A DNA stretch of 58,977 nt from Izemoplasma sp964435595 (GCA_964435595.1 CAYSZV010000012.1:1-58977); one strand, 5' to 3'. Positions 1-9,606 are shown, counted from the first letter of the stretch. Numbers and translations: made by a program. The notes: generated from the letters alone by a model not told the origin.

Positions 1-60
1 ATATCTAATTGTTGAACCCTATTGGATCGAACTCCAGTAGACGGTGTTGGAGACCGGTGT
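1..60 (-). other. tRNA-Trp-like 3' fragment at the scaffold end
   Basis: Read on the minus strand, this end contains a tRNA-like anticodon arm with the loop CTCCAAC (a CCA, tryptophan, anticodon in the right place) between four paired bases, followed about 20 bases on by GTTCGATCC, which looks like a T loop. The T stem does not pair, there is no CCA-ready acceptor, and the 5' half is replaced by the fabZ terminator. It is a degenerate or chimeric fragment at best; a joining error at a contig end is equally likely. Confidence 0.25.
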
Positions 61-66
61 ACAAAC

Positions 67-91
67 AAAAAAGGTGGAATTCCACCTTTTT
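67..91 (-). terminator. Terminator of the acc-fab operon
   Basis: A perfect inverted repeat (AAAAAGGTGG / CCACCTTTTT, reading GGTGGAATTCCACC at its core) lies just past the fabZ stop and ends in a T run on the minus strand. It closes the fatty acid operon. Confidence 0.85.
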
Positions 92-93
92 AA

Positions 94-522
94 TTATTCT
101 CCAACTGCAAATTTTAGTTCCGCAATAACTGCAACTTCGCCATTTACACTAGCTATTGCTTTCCCATAGCCGATAGGTCCACGTTGCTTGACGATTTCTA
201 CTTCTAACTTTAACGTATCTCCAGGTATTACTTTTCTTTTGAATTTACAATTATCAATTCCAGCAAAATAAGCAATTTTACCTTTGTTTTCCTCTAAAGA
301 AAGAATAATCACTGCTCCTGTTTGTGCTAAGGCTTCTACCATTAACACGCCAGGCATAACATGTTCTTGTGGGAAGTGTCCCATAAATTGCATTTCATTC
401 GCACTGACATTTTTGATTGCCGTACACGATATTCCAGGCACTAAATCTGTTACTCTATCAATCAATAGAAACGGATATCTATGCGGAATGATTTCTTGTA
501 TTTGATTGCTATTTAATTCCAT
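94..522 (-). CDS. fabZ: 3-hydroxyacyl-ACP dehydratase FabZ
   Basis: FabZ removes water from 3-hydroxyacyl-ACP to give trans-2-enoyl-ACP, the third step of each elongation cycle. The 142-residue protein has the usual length, the hot-dog fold motif HRYPFLLIDRV (residues 14-24), the catalytic His49 in GHFP and Glu63 in MPGVLMVEALAQ. It starts 1 base after the fabF stop, with its Shine-Dalgarno sequence (AGGGGGG) inside the last codons of fabF, so the two are probably translationally coupled. It is the last gene of the operon. No FabA/FabM-type isomerase lies nearby, so how unsaturated chains are made is not shown here. Confidence 0.97.
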   Translation of the reverse strand: MELNSNQIQEIIPHRYPFLLIDRVTDLVPGISCTAIKNVSANEMQFMGHFPQEHVMPGVLMVEALAQTGAVIILSLEENKGKIAYFAGIDNCKFKRKVIPGDTLKLEVEIVKQRGPIGYGKAIASVNGEVAVIAELKFAVGE

Positions 523-523
523 C

Positions 524-1765
524 TTATTCCCCCCTAAATTTTTTGAATGCTACTGTTGCATTATGCCCACCAAATCCCAATGAATTTGATATCGCAACAT
601 TCACTTCCTTTTGTACTCCAACGCCTAAAGTATAATTCAAATCACATAAAGGGTCAAGAGTCTTTGTACTAATTGTAGGAGGAACAAAGTCATCTCTAGT
701 TGCTAGTAAAGCAAAGATTGCTTCAATTGCACCACTGGCTCCTAATAAGTGTCCTGTCATTGATTTAGTAGAAGATACATTCAATTTGTAAGCATGTTCT
801 TTAAATGCTTTTTTGATAGCCATTGTTTCTGTTTTATCATTCAATGGAGTACTGGTTCCATGTGCATTGATGTAATCTACATCTTCCAGTTCTAATCCAG
901 CATCTTTAACAGCCATTTCCATACATTTTTTAGCACCCAATGCTTCTGGGTCTGGTCCGGTTACATGATAGGCATCACATGTTGATCCGTATCCAACCAT
1001 TTCTGCATAGATTTTCGCTCCACGTGCTTTGGCACTTTCATATTCTTCTAGAATGATTGTTCCTGCACCTTCACCCATGACGAATCCACTACGGTTTTGA
1101 TCAAATGGGATACTTGCAGAAGTTGGATCATTTGACTTATTCAAGGCTTGCATTACATTGAATCCACCTAAACCTAGAGGAATCAAACTCGCTTCTGCTC
1201 CACCTGTAATGACGATATCTAAATATCCATCTCTAATCGCTCTAAATGCATCACCCATACTGTTTGTTGCACTAGCACAAGCTGTAACTGCACTTGTTGC
1301 CATACCGTGGATTCCATAATCAATTGCAATCTGTCCAGCTGCTATATTTATAATTGCAGAAGGAATAAAGAACGGACTAACTCTGTCATATCCTTTTTCT
1401 TTCGCTTTGTCTTCTTCATCAGCAATTGTCCCCAATCCTCCAATACCACTTCCATAATACACACCTACACGGTCTGTATCCATTTCTTTGAAATTGAGTC
1501 CACTGTCTTTAACTGCTTCTTCTGTAGCAACAAGTCCAAATAACACAAACTTGTCATTTCGCTTCAATGCTTTTCTTCCAAATTTTTCTTCTAAGTCGAA
1601 GTCTTTTACTTCTCCTCCGATTGTAACTGCAATCCCTTCAGTATCAAATCCTTTGATAAAATCAATCCCATTGGTACCTTTTTTTGCATTTTCCCACATT
1701 GTAGATGCATCATTACCGATTGGTGAGATTGCACCAATTCCAGTCACTACAACTCTTCTTTTCAT
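524..1765 (-). CDS. fabF: 3-oxoacyl-ACP synthase II (KAS II) FabF
   Basis: FabF condenses malonyl-ACP with a growing acyl-ACP. The 413-residue protein carries the Cys-His-His triad: Cys163 in TACASA, His302 in NAHGTSTPLND and His339 in SMTGHLLGASG, plus the C-terminal FGGHNA loop. Its ATG overlaps the stop of the preceding gene by 4 bases (ATGA), a coupled junction. It is the only KAS I/II enzyme in the cluster, so it should carry all elongation rounds after FabH. Confidence 0.97.
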   Translation of the reverse strand: MKRRVVVTGIGAISPIGNDASTMWENAKKGTNGIDFIKGFDTEGIAVTIGGEVKDFDLEEKFGRKALKRNDKFVLFGLVATEEAVKDSGLNFKEMDTDRVGVYYGSGIGGLGTIADEEDKAKEKGYDRVSPFFIPSAIINIAAGQIAIDYGIHGMATSAVTACASATNSMGDAFRAIRDGYLDIVITGGAEASLIPLGLGGFNVMQALNKSNDPTSASIPFDQNRSGFVMGEGAGTIILEEYESAKARGAKIYAEMVGYGSTCDAYHVTGPDPEALGAKKCMEMAVKDAGLELEDVDYINAHGTSTPLNDKTETMAIKKAFKEHAYKLNVSSTKSMTGHLLGASGAIEAIFALLATRDDFVPPTISTKTLDPLCDLNYTLGVGVQKEVNVAISNSLGFGGHNATVAFKKFRGE

Positions 1766-2853
1766 TTTAAACCTCCAACCAATTGCAAATCATTTTTACA
1801 TTCATTTATAATTTCTTTTATTACATTCTCAACAGAATCTAATTTATTGATCAAATATGCTTTTGCTCCAGCAAAAATCAGACCATTTTTGTCTCCCGCA
1901 GAACTATTTCCTAATTGTTCTGTGATACAGTATGGAATCCCAACTTTTTTACATGATTTGAGACAATTCACACAATACTCTACTTTGATTCTACTGGTTT
2001 CTAATGCTTTTGTAAGATGATTTCTAACAGCCCTTCCTGGCAGTCCCGCTGGACTTTCCACTCGAACGATATCTTCTTCTTTACTATCAATGATCATTTG
2101 TTTGTATTCATCACTAGCATCACATTCATGTGTTGCAATAAATCGTGTTGCAATTTGAACTCCATCGGCACCGACAGAAAGCATTTTAGCCATATCATGA
2201 CCGTCATGTACTCCACCTGCGGCGATTATCGGTATATGAATTCCGTATTTTTCTTCATACACTTTCACAACTTCTTTTGTATCTTCGATAATTTGTTCTA
2301 GTGTTGGAACATTACCTTGTTCAAAATCTTCTTTGCTAAATCCTAAATGTCCACCTGCTAGTGGTCCTTCACAAACAATAAACTCAGGCATATATTGATA
2401 CCTGCGATCCCAACTTTTCAGAAGCAACCTACAAGCTCTTGCACTAGAAATAATGAATGCCCCTTTTACATTTGTATCTTTAATGTATTCAGGTAAATCA
2501 AGTGGAAGTCCTGCTCCACTAACGATAAAATCAATATCTTGTGTTGCTAGGAATCTAGCGTATTGATCATAATCATTTACTGCATGCATTAAGTTGACAC
2601 CCAATACACCATCTGGATTTTCTGCTCTTATTGCATTTACTTCCTCTATGATTGCTTCTTTGTTTATCTCAAACGGATTCTTTTTAAAGCCTTTTTTCAA
2701 AAAGCCAACTTGGGCAGCTGATATTGTTGCTACAATACCACTACTCATACAAGCATTTGCTAATTTACTTAGGCTGATTCGAATCCCCATACCACCTTGT
2801 ATTATTGGGAATGTTACCTTCTTACCATTTATTGTTAATGGATTCAATTTCAT
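1762..2853 (-). CDS. FabK-like flavin enzyme (nitronate monooxygenase family)
   Basis: This 363-residue FMN-dependent TIM-barrel protein belongs to the NPD/nitronate monooxygenase family that includes the enoyl-ACP reductase FabK. Visible features are the N-terminal IIQGGMGI, the GGHLGF segment aligned with the FabK histidine region, and the phosphate-binding IIAAGGVHDG...GADGVQIATRF. Unlike FabK it has a cysteine-rich stretch near the C-terminus (CVNCLKSCKKVGIPYC). A canonical fabK lies three genes upstream, so this is a divergent second copy. It may be a second enoyl reductase, a reductase for branched or unsaturated substrates, or a detoxifying flavoenzyme. It overlaps fabG by 1 base and fabF by 4. 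Confidence 0.85.
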   Translation of the reverse strand: MKLNPLTINGKKVTFPIIQGGMGIRISLSKLANACMSSGIVATISAAQVGFLKKGFKKNPFEINKEAIIEEVNAIRAENPDGVLGVNLMHAVNDYDQYARFLATQDIDFIVSGAGLPLDLPEYIKDTNVKGAFIISSARACRLLLKSWDRRYQYMPEFIVCEGPLAGGHLGFSKEDFEQGNVPTLEQIIEDTKEVVKVYEEKYGIHIPIIAAGGVHDGHDMAKMLSVGADGVQIATRFIATHECDASDEYKQMIIDSKEEDIVRVESPAGLPGRAVRNHLTKALETSRIKVEYCVNCLKSCKKVGIPYCITEQLGNSSAGDKNGLIFAGAKAYLINKLDSVENVIKEIINECKNDLQLVGGLK

Positions 2854-3596
2854 TAAATCATTCCACCGTTAACACTCAATACTTGTCCAGTAATATATCT
2901 TGCTCTTTGGCTAGATAAAAAGATACAAGCATCTGCAATGTCTTCTGGTGATCCAAATCTTCTTAGTGGAATTTGATCCAGATATGCTTTCTTTACTTCA
3001 TCGCTAAGCACTTCCGTCATTTTCGTCTCAATGAATCCAGGAGCAACTGCGTTAACTGTAACTCCTCTTGGACCAAACTCTTTGGCTAAACTTTTTGTAA
3101 GACCGATAATACCTGCTTTTGAAGCAACATAGTTTGCTTGTCCAGCATTTCCCATAATACCTACTACGCTTGAAATATTAATGATACTACCAGATCGCTT
3201 CTTCATCATAAGTCTTGTCACACTTTTACACATGTTCCAAGTACCTTTTAAATTAACGTTTATGACAGAATCAAATTCTTCTTCTGTCATTCTCATCATT
3301 AAGTTATCTCTTGTTATTCCACTGTTGTTGATTAAGACATCAACAGTCCCAAATGCTTTCACTGCTTCATTAACTATATTGTTACAGTCATCTAACTTCG
3401 TTACATCACCGTATACTTTGATTGCTTTACCACCTAAATTTTCAATATGAGAAACGACATCATCTGCAGCCTCTTCATTGAAAATATAGTTGACAACTAC
3501 ATTGGCTTTTTTCATACCATATTTCAAACAAATTTCTTTACCAATACCTGTATTTCCTCCAGTAACAATAACTGTTGTACCTTCGAATTGAGCCAT
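2853..3596 (-). CDS. fabG: 3-oxoacyl-ACP reductase FabG
   Basis: FabG reduces 3-oxoacyl-ACP to 3-hydroxyacyl-ACP with NADPH. The 247-residue protein is a classical short-chain dehydrogenase: cofactor motif TGGNTGIG (residues 12-19), NNSG at about 90-93, the catalytic serine in NISS (about 143) and the YxxxK pair Tyr156/Lys160. It ends with the usual VNGG segment. Its stop shares one base with the start of the FabK-like gene, and 2 bases separate it from fabD. Confidence 0.96.
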   Translation of the reverse strand: MAQFEGTTVIVTGGNTGIGKEICLKYGMKKANVVVNYIFNEEAADDVVSHIENLGGKAIKVYGDVTKLDDCNNIVNEAVKAFGTVDVLINNSGITRDNLMMRMTEEEFDSVINVNLKGTWNMCKSVTRLMMKKRSGSIINISSVVGIMGNAGQANYVASKAGIIGLTKSLAKEFGPRGVTVNAVAPGFIETKMTEVLSDEVKKAYLDQIPLRRFGSPEDIADACIFLSSQRARYITGQVLSVNGGMI

Positions 3597-3598
3597 CG

Positions 3599-4516
3599 TT
3601 ATTCCTCCAATTTCTTAAGAGTAGCCTCTAATGAATCTACATCTTCGATATTACACAGTGTAACGTTTCGATTCACTTTTTTTACGAACCCTAATAATGT
3701 TTTCTTAGGACCCACTTCAATAAATGTATCAACACCATCTTTCAATGCACGTTCAATCATTTGATAGAATTTTACACTTGATGTAATTTGTGTAATCATT
3801 TCATCCTTTATATCTCCATCAAAATAAGTACCCGTTGTATTCACTAACATAATATACTCAGGCTTCTTAAAATCGATATTTTCAATGTATTCCCCTAATT
3901 TTTCACTTGCTTCTTCCATCAAAGCAGTGTGGAATGGTCCACTTGTATTCAAAGAAATCGCTCTTTTTGCTCCGTTTGCTAGAGCAAGTTCGTTTACTTT
4001 TAATACAGCTTGTTCTTCTCCACTAATTACCAATTGTCCATATGTATTATAATTGGCAATTTTTACATATCCATTTACTTCTTCTAATAGTTCCTTTAAT
4101 GCTTTGTCTTCCATACCAAGAATCGCAGACATTTTACCATCTACATTCAAACAAGCTTCCTGCATGAATCGTCCACGTTGTTCTAGTAATTTCACACCAG
4201 TTTCAAAATCAAAGACATTATTATGGTACATCGCACCGTATTCACCAAGTGATAGGCCCATACTATAATATGCCTGAATTCCTTTTAGTTTCATTACTTC
4301 AAGGATTGCTGCATATAATGTAAACATCGCTACTTGTGTATATTTTGTATCATTTAATTGTTCTTCATCTTCAAACATAATTTGAGTAATCGAATATCCC
4401 AATACGAGATCTGCTTTATCAAAGATTCTCTTTGCACAATCAAATGTATCGTATAATTCTTTACCCATACCTACATATTGTGCCCCTTGTCCAGAGAACA
4501 ATAGTGCAGTTTTCAT
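3599..4516 (-). CDS. fabD: Malonyl-CoA:ACP transacylase FabD
   Basis: FabD moves malonyl groups from CoA to acyl carrier protein and so supplies the extender units for FabH and FabF. The 305-residue protein begins with the family signature FSGQGAQ and has the nucleophile Ser89 in GLSLGEYGA and the catalytic His196 in GPFHTALM. Its ATG overlaps the fabK stop by 4 bases. Confidence 0.96.
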   Translation of the reverse strand: MKTALLFSGQGAQYVGMGKELYDTFDCAKRIFDKADLVLGYSITQIMFEDEEQLNDTKYTQVAMFTLYAAILEVMKLKGIQAYYSMGLSLGEYGAMYHNNVFDFETGVKLLEQRGRFMQEACLNVDGKMSAILGMEDKALKELLEEVNGYVKIANYNTYGQLVISGEEQAVLKVNELALANGAKRAISLNTSGPFHTALMEEASEKLGEYIENIDFKKPEYIMLVNTTGTYFDGDIKDEMITQITSSVKFYQMIERALKDGVDTFIEVGPKKTLLGFVKKVNRNVTLCNIEDVDSLEATLKKLEE

Positions 4517-5442
4517 TTTAGTTCTCCTTTTGCATATCTACTTTCATCATAGATAGCACTTAAAATATCTTTGACAGGTTTGATTTGTTTTACCAATCCA
4601 GCACTTTGTCCTGCCATAATACTTCCAGTATCCATATCACCATCATAGACCGCTCTTCGAAGACTACCTAAAGTAAGCTTTTCGATTTCTTCTAAAGAGA
4701 TATCACCATGTTTTGTCATTTCTAAGTATTGTCTCGACATCTTATTCTTAATCACACGAACGGGAGCACCAGTACCTCTACCCGTTACAACTGTACTTGT
4801 ATCTTTGGCTTTCACAACTTCATTTTTGTAGTTAGCATGAATTGGACATTCCTCACTTGCAAGCAAAACCGTCCCAATTTGAACCCCATCTGCGCCCAAA
4901 CACATAGCAGCATCAAACCCTCTAGAATCAGCAATACCACCAGCTGCTACCACAGGGATGTCTACAGCGTCACGCACTTGTGGTACAAGTGTGAATGTTG
5001 TTAATTCTCCAATATGTCCACCAGCTTCTGTACCTTCAACGATTAGAGCATCTGCTCCACTACGAACCATTCTTTTCGCCAAAGCAACACTTGGTACAAC
5101 AGGGATTACTTTGATTCCTGCTTTTTTCCATTTTTCCATATAGATACCAGGATTCCCAGCACCTGTTGTTACTATTTTTACACCTTCTTCAATTACCATA
5201 TCTGAAATGTCAGCGGCATGCGGACTCATCAACATAATGTTAACTGCGTAAGGTTTATCTGTCAGTTTTTTTAATTCACGGATTTCATAACGTACTTTTT
5301 CAACGTCCCATCCACCTGCGCCAATTGTACCCAATCCACCAGCATTACTTACTGCGCTTGCTAGTTGGTGTGTAGCAATATTTGCCATACCACCTTGAAA
5401 AATTGGCTTCTCAATTCCTAATAAATCTTCAATTCTCTTCAT
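4513..5442 (-). CDS. fabK: Enoyl-ACP reductase II FabK
   Basis: FabK is the FMN-dependent enoyl-ACP reductase used by many Firmicutes instead of FabI; it completes each elongation cycle with NAD(P)H. The 309-residue protein has FQGGMA (15-20), the histidine of the FabK active site (His143 in EAGGHIGE) and the FMN phosphate site VVAAGGIAD...GADGVQIGT. Length and residues match the Streptococcus type. No fabI or fabL is present in the window. An 11-base spacer separates it from fabH. Confidence 0.95.
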   Translation of the reverse strand: MKRIEDLLGIEKPIFQGGMANIATHQLASAVSNAGGLGTIGAGGWDVEKVRYEIRELKKLTDKPYAVNIMLMSPHAADISDMVIEEGVKIVTTGAGNPGIYMEKWKKAGIKVIPVVPSVALAKRMVRSGADALIVEGTEAGGHIGELTTFTLVPQVRDAVDIPVVAAGGIADSRGFDAAMCLGADGVQIGTVLLASEECPIHANYKNEVVKAKDTSTVVTGRGTGAPVRVIKNKMSRQYLEMTKHGDISLEEIEKLTLGSLRRAVYDGDMDTGSIMAGQSAGLVKQIKPVKDILSAIYDESRYAKGELK

Positions 5443-5453
5443 AACAATCTCTC

Positions 5454-6422
5454 CTATAATTCGATTAATGCTCCACCATATGAAAATCCTCCACCGAATG
5501 CAACAGTAATGAATAAATCACCTTTTTTGAGTTTTCCTTCTTTGATTGCTTCATCCAAAGCTAGCGGAACACTCGCTGCACTTGTGTTTCCATATTTATG
5601 AATATTCAGAAACATTTTTTCCATACCAATACCAACATCTCTTGATGCTTTATCGATAATACGTTGGTTTGCTTGATGTGCAACAACGTAATTAATATCC
5701 TCTTTATTATACTCATTTCTTTCTAATAAGTCATTAATCATTTTAGGCATAATTCTTGTCGCAAACTTAAACACTTCGCGACCATTCATATGAATGTGAT
5801 CTTGTTTACTAATCGCGTTCACTTCAGGTACTTTTAGATCTGGGTTTTTACAAATCAAGTACCCCTCATCATCACTTGTGCTTCCACAAATAATATCTTT
5901 TACCTTATCTTTTTCACTTGTACTCAAAACCAGTGCTCCAGCTGCATCTCCAAACAACACACATGTGTTTCTATCAGACCAGTCTGTTAACCTTGTTAGT
6001 GTTTCAGCACCAATTACCAGTGCATTGTTAAATGCTCCACTTTTTATCATTTTATCAGCAATATTAAGTGCATATAAGAATCCACTACAAGCCGCATTGA
6101 TATCAAAGGCCATAATTTCATTTAAGCCCAATCTTTTTTGCAATAGTTGTGCAACACCTGGAAACGCATAATCTGGTGTTACTGTTGCAACGATTAACAA
6201 ATCAATTTCTTCTCTTGATACTCCTGCATCTTCAATTGCTTTTTCTGCTGCTTTTTCTGCTAAATCAACTGTTAATTCATCTACACTAATGTGTCGTTCT
6301 CTGATTCCTGTTCTTGAGGCAATCCACTCGTCAGAAGTGTCTACGAATTTCGCTAAATCATCATTTGTCATTACTTTTTCAGGAACATAACTCCCAGTTC
6401 CTTTGATTTTTGTGTAAATCAT
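5454..6422 (-). CDS. fabH: 3-oxoacyl-ACP synthase III FabH
   Basis: FabH starts chain synthesis by condensing an acyl-CoA primer with malonyl-ACP. The 322-residue protein has the Cys-His-Asn triad of KAS III: Cys112 in AACSGF, His249 in AHQANQRI and Asn279 in YGNTSAAS. Primer choice (straight or branched) cannot be read with confidence from sequence alone. Its ATG overlaps the accA stop by 4 bases. Confidence 0.96.
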   Translation of the reverse strand: MIYTKIKGTGSYVPEKVMTNDDLAKFVDTSDEWIASRTGIRERHISVDELTVDLAEKAAEKAIEDAGVSREEIDLLIVATVTPDYAFPGVAQLLQKRLGLNEIMAFDINAACSGFLYALNIADKMIKSGAFNNALVIGAETLTRLTDWSDRNTCVLFGDAAGALVLSTSEKDKVKDIICGSTSDDEGYLICKNPDLKVPEVNAISKQDHIHMNGREVFKFATRIMPKMINDLLERNEYNKEDINYVVAHQANQRIIDKASRDVGIGMEKMFLNIHKYGNTSAASVPLALDEAIKEGKLKKGDLFITVAFGGGFSYGGALIEL

Positions 6423-7375
6423 CGTTTTACACCTCCTAAATTATCATAATTGAATCGTTGAAAGAATCCTAAATTACGGTATTTATCGATACGTTTTTCA
6501 CGTAACTCGATTGGAGAAAGTCCTGATAAATCAAGTAAACTTTCAACAATACATTTTTTGGTATTTTCAAATGTTTGTATTTTATCAAAGTGAGCTCCAC
6601 CAAGTGGCTCCGGTACAATTTTGTCTATGATACCAAAATCTTCTAAATCAAAACTGGTAAGTTTCATCACTTCTGCAGCTGCGCTTGCTTTACTAGAATC
6701 TTTCCATAAAATCGTTGCATATCCTTCCGGACTCAAGATTGAATAAATCGCATTTTCTAGCATTAATACTTTATTCGCTACTCCTAGTGCAAGTGCACCT
6801 CCACTACCACCTTCGCCTATCACTATCGCAATAACTGGAACAGTCAGCGCGCTCATTTCTAATAGGTTTCTTGCAATCGCTTCTCCTTGTCCTCGTTCTT
6901 CCGCACCTAAGCCTGGATAGGCACCAGGTGTATCTATAAACGTAATAATTGGACGCTTAAACTTTTCTGCTTGTTTCATCAAGCGCAAAGCTTTACGATA
7001 TCCCTCAGGATGAGGCATAGCAAAGTTTCGTGCAAGATTATCTTCTAATGTCTTCCCTTTTTGTTGTGCAACTACAGTCACACTAACTCCATTCAATAAT
7101 GCAAGACCACCTACGATAGATTGATCATCTCTATATAATCTATCCCCATGTAACTCTATAAAGTCATCAAAGATGTATTTTATAAAATCAAATGCAGTTG
7201 GGCGGTGTTGGTGACGTGCTACAAGAACACGATCCCAAGCAGTTAAATGCGTCATTGCTTCGTGTTTGTAATTCTCAATTTCTTCTTTCAATTTGTTGAT
7301 TAACATTTCATTGTCTAGTTCATCGATTTTCGCTTCTAATTCTCTTATTTTTCGTTCTTTTTGTAATATATCCAT
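6419..7375 (-). CDS. accA: Acetyl-CoA carboxylase carboxyltransferase alpha subunit AccA
   Basis: AccA and AccD form the carboxyltransferase that moves CO2 from biotin to acetyl-CoA, giving malonyl-CoA. The 318-residue length is standard. It has the N-terminal coiled-coil segment, the crotonase-like core with DTPGAYPG and GEGGSGGAL (oxyanion-hole glycines), and the LSPEGYATILWKD segment typical of AccA. It sits 1 base after accD, so equal synthesis of the two halves is likely. Confidence 0.96.
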   Translation of the reverse strand: MDILQKERKIRELEAKIDELDNEMLINKLKEEIENYKHEAMTHLTAWDRVLVARHQHRPTAFDFIKYIFDDFIELHGDRLYRDDQSIVGGLALLNGVSVTVVAQQKGKTLEDNLARNFAMPHPEGYRKALRLMKQAEKFKRPIITFIDTPGAYPGLGAEERGQGEAIARNLLEMSALTVPVIAIVIGEGGSGGALALGVANKVLMLENAIYSILSPEGYATILWKDSSKASAAAEVMKLTSFDLEDFGIIDKIVPEPLGGAHFDKIQTFENTKKCIVESLLDLSGLSPIELREKRIDKYRNLGFFQRFNYDNLGGVKR

Positions 7376-7376
7376 A

Positions 7377-8258
7377 TTAATATCTCCTATGCATATACAA
7401 GAGTTTGTATAATGTATCTTTCATATCATTTCGATGTACTACTTTATCAACAAATCCTTTTTCTTGAAGAAATTCACTTTTTTGGAATCCTTCTGGTAAT
7501 GTTTGTCCAATTGTTTGTTCTATCACTCTTGGTCCAGCAAATCCAATCAAACTATTTGGCTCAGCCAATATGATATCTCCTAATGAAGCAAAACTAGCGG
7601 TTACTCCACCAGTTGTTGGATGAGTAAGAACAGTAATATATAACAGCCCCATTTCACCATGTCTCAATACTGCGGCACTTGTTTTGGCCATTTGCATCAA
7701 ACTATAAATACCTTCTTGCATACGAGCTCCACCAGAGGCTGTAAAAATTACCATAGGGAGTTTTTTATACATTGCATATTCAAAACTTCTAGTAACTTTT
7801 TCACCTACAACACTTCCCATACTACCCATCAAGAAATAGGAATCCATGACACCAATCACACATGGTACACCATTGATTTCTCCATAGCCATACATATATG
7901 CTTCATCGATGTTTGTTTTGTTTTTATACTCATTTATTTTTTCTTCATAGCCATCTTGAAATAAAGGATTCAATGTAATATATCCAAGTCCTTTTTCAAC
8001 AAAAGTGCCAGGATCAATTGTGAAGTTTATACGATCAATTGCTCGCATCCTAAAGTGTTCCCCACAATGCTTACAAATAAACATGTTTTCATATGTTTGT
8101 TTGGTATGTACTGCTTCTTTACATTTAGGGCATTTTTCATATAAGCCTTTGGGTACATCCAATTTGGCATTCACATAATTTTGTTTGTGTGTTTTCTTAA
8201 AACGTTGTTTCGACTCTTTGCGTCTATTGAGTGTTTGTACTAAATCATTCACAGTCAT
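7377..8258 (-). CDS. accD: Acetyl-CoA carboxylase carboxyltransferase beta subunit AccD
   Basis: AccD is the zinc-finger-bearing half of the carboxyltransferase. A four-cysteine zinc ribbon (CPKC about 20 residues before CKHC) lies near residues 38-60, followed by the crotonase fold with ASGGARMQEG and the HPTTGGV segment. Two adjacent ATG codons are possible; the second (8258) is preferred because the GGAG ribosome binding site is only 1 base from the first. The gene overlaps the end of accC by 14 bases. Confidence 0.95.
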   Translation of the reverse strand: MTVNDLVQTLNRRKESKQRFKKTHKQNYVNAKLDVPKGLYEKCPKCKEAVHTKQTYENMFICKHCGEHFRMRAIDRINFTIDPGTFVEKGLGYITLNPLFQDGYEEKINEYKNKTNIDEAYMYGYGEINGVPCVIGVMDSYFLMGSMGSVVGEKVTRSFEYAMYKKLPMVIFTASGGARMQEGIYSLMQMAKTSAAVLRHGEMGLLYITVLTHPTTGGVTASFASLGDIILAEPNSLIGFAGPRVIEQTIGQTLPEGFQKSEFLQEKGFVDKVVHRNDMKDTLYKLLYMHRRY

Positions 8259-9606
8259 CATACTCCAAAAGCTGATCTATTCTTTTTGGAATGTATCCAG
8301 TGTTAAAATTCCCATCCATATAATCTTGATTTTCTAAAATCATATAACAGAATTCTTGATTACTTTTTACACCCTTGATGACTAATTCATCTAGAGTCGC
8401 TCTCATTTTTTTGATTGCTTCTTTTCTATTTTCAGCATGTACAATTAATTTCCCCATCATCGAGTCGTAATAAGGAGGAATCTGATATCCTGCATAGATA
8501 AAACTGTCAAAGCGAATACCATGTCCACTTGGCACATGCAATAATTCAATTTTGCCTGGACTTGGTCTAAAGTCAAATTTCGGATCTTCTGCATTGATTC
8601 TTATTTCAATACTGTGTCCTCTTAATTGAACATCATCTTGCCCAAATGAAAGTTTTTCACCTGCAGCAATTTTGATTTGTTCTTTGATGATATCAATTCC
8701 AGTCACCATTTCTGTGACAGGATGTTCTACTTGTATACGAGTGTTCATCTCAATAAAGTAAAAATCATCTCCAGATACTAAAAATTCTAATGTTCCTGCA
8801 TTTTCATAATTCACAGTTTTTGCAGCCTTGATTGCTGCTTCACCCATTCTCAAACGTAAATCATTTGAAATCAAACTAGGTGCTTCTTCAATTACTTTTT
8901 GATTTCTTCTTTGAATCGAACAGTCCCGTTCACCAAGATGAACGACATTACCATATTTATCTGCTAGAATCTGAAACTCGATATGTTTTGGATTTAACAC
9001 AAACTTTTCTAAATACATTGTGTCATCACCAAAAGCATTTTGTGCTTCACTTCTCGCAGTTTGATAGGCAACGTCAAAAGATTGAGGTTCATATGCAACA
9101 CGCATACCTCTACCTCCACCTCCAGCACTTGCTTTAATTAAAACTGGATATCCAATATCACTAGCTACTTTTCTTGCTTCTTCAATACTTTCTACTGCAC
9201 CATCACTACCAGGAACAACAGGTACACCCGCCTGTATCATTATTTCTCTTGCTCTACTTTTGTTCCCCATTTGATCAATCACTTTTCCAGATGGACCTAT
9301 AAATGTAATACCACAACTAGCACATAGTTCACTAAACTGTGAATTTTCACTTAGGAATCCAAATCCTGGATGTATTGCTTCAGCACCTTTAGAAATTGCT
9401 GCGGTTACGATGTTTTCTTGTACAAGATAAGAATCTATACTTCTAGGTCCACCAACACATACACTTTCATCTGCGATTTGAACATGTAGACTGTCTTTAT
9501 CTGCTTCACTATAAACAGCTACTGTTTCTATTCCCATCTGTTTGCATGCTCGTATAATACGTACCGCAATTTCACCTCGGTTTGCAATCAACACTTTTTG
9601 AAACAC
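8245..9606 (-). CDS. accC: Biotin carboxylase AccC
   Basis: AccC carboxylates the biotin carried by AccB using ATP and bicarbonate. The 453-residue protein has the usual length. It has the N-terminal VLIANRGEIAVRII motif, the ATP-grasp glycine-rich loop KASAGGGGRGMR, and the catalytic segment EMNTRIQVEHPVTEMVTG. Translation starts at GTG, whose G is the last base of the accB stop (TAGTG), a tight coupling that fits the need for paired AccB and AccC. Confidence 0.97.
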   Translation of the reverse strand: MFQKVLIANRGEIAVRIIRACKQMGIETVAVYSEADKDSLHVQIADESVCVGGPRSIDSYLVQENIVTAAISKGAEAIHPGFGFLSENSQFSELCASCGITFIGPSGKVIDQMGNKSRAREIMIQAGVPVVPGSDGAVESIEEARKVASDIGYPVLIKASAGGGGRGMRVAYEPQSFDVAYQTARSEAQNAFGDDTMYLEKFVLNPKHIEFQILADKYGNVVHLGERDCSIQRRNQKVIEEAPSLISNDLRLRMGEAAIKAAKTVNYENAGTLEFLVSGDDFYFIEMNTRIQVEHPVTEMVTGIDIIKEQIKIAAGEKLSFGQDDVQLRGHSIEIRINAEDPKFDFRPSPGKIELLHVPSGHGIRFDSFIYAGYQIPPYYDSMMGKLIVHAENRKEAIKKMRATLDELVIKGVKSNQEFCYMILENQDYMDGNFNTGYIPKRIDQLLEYDDCE

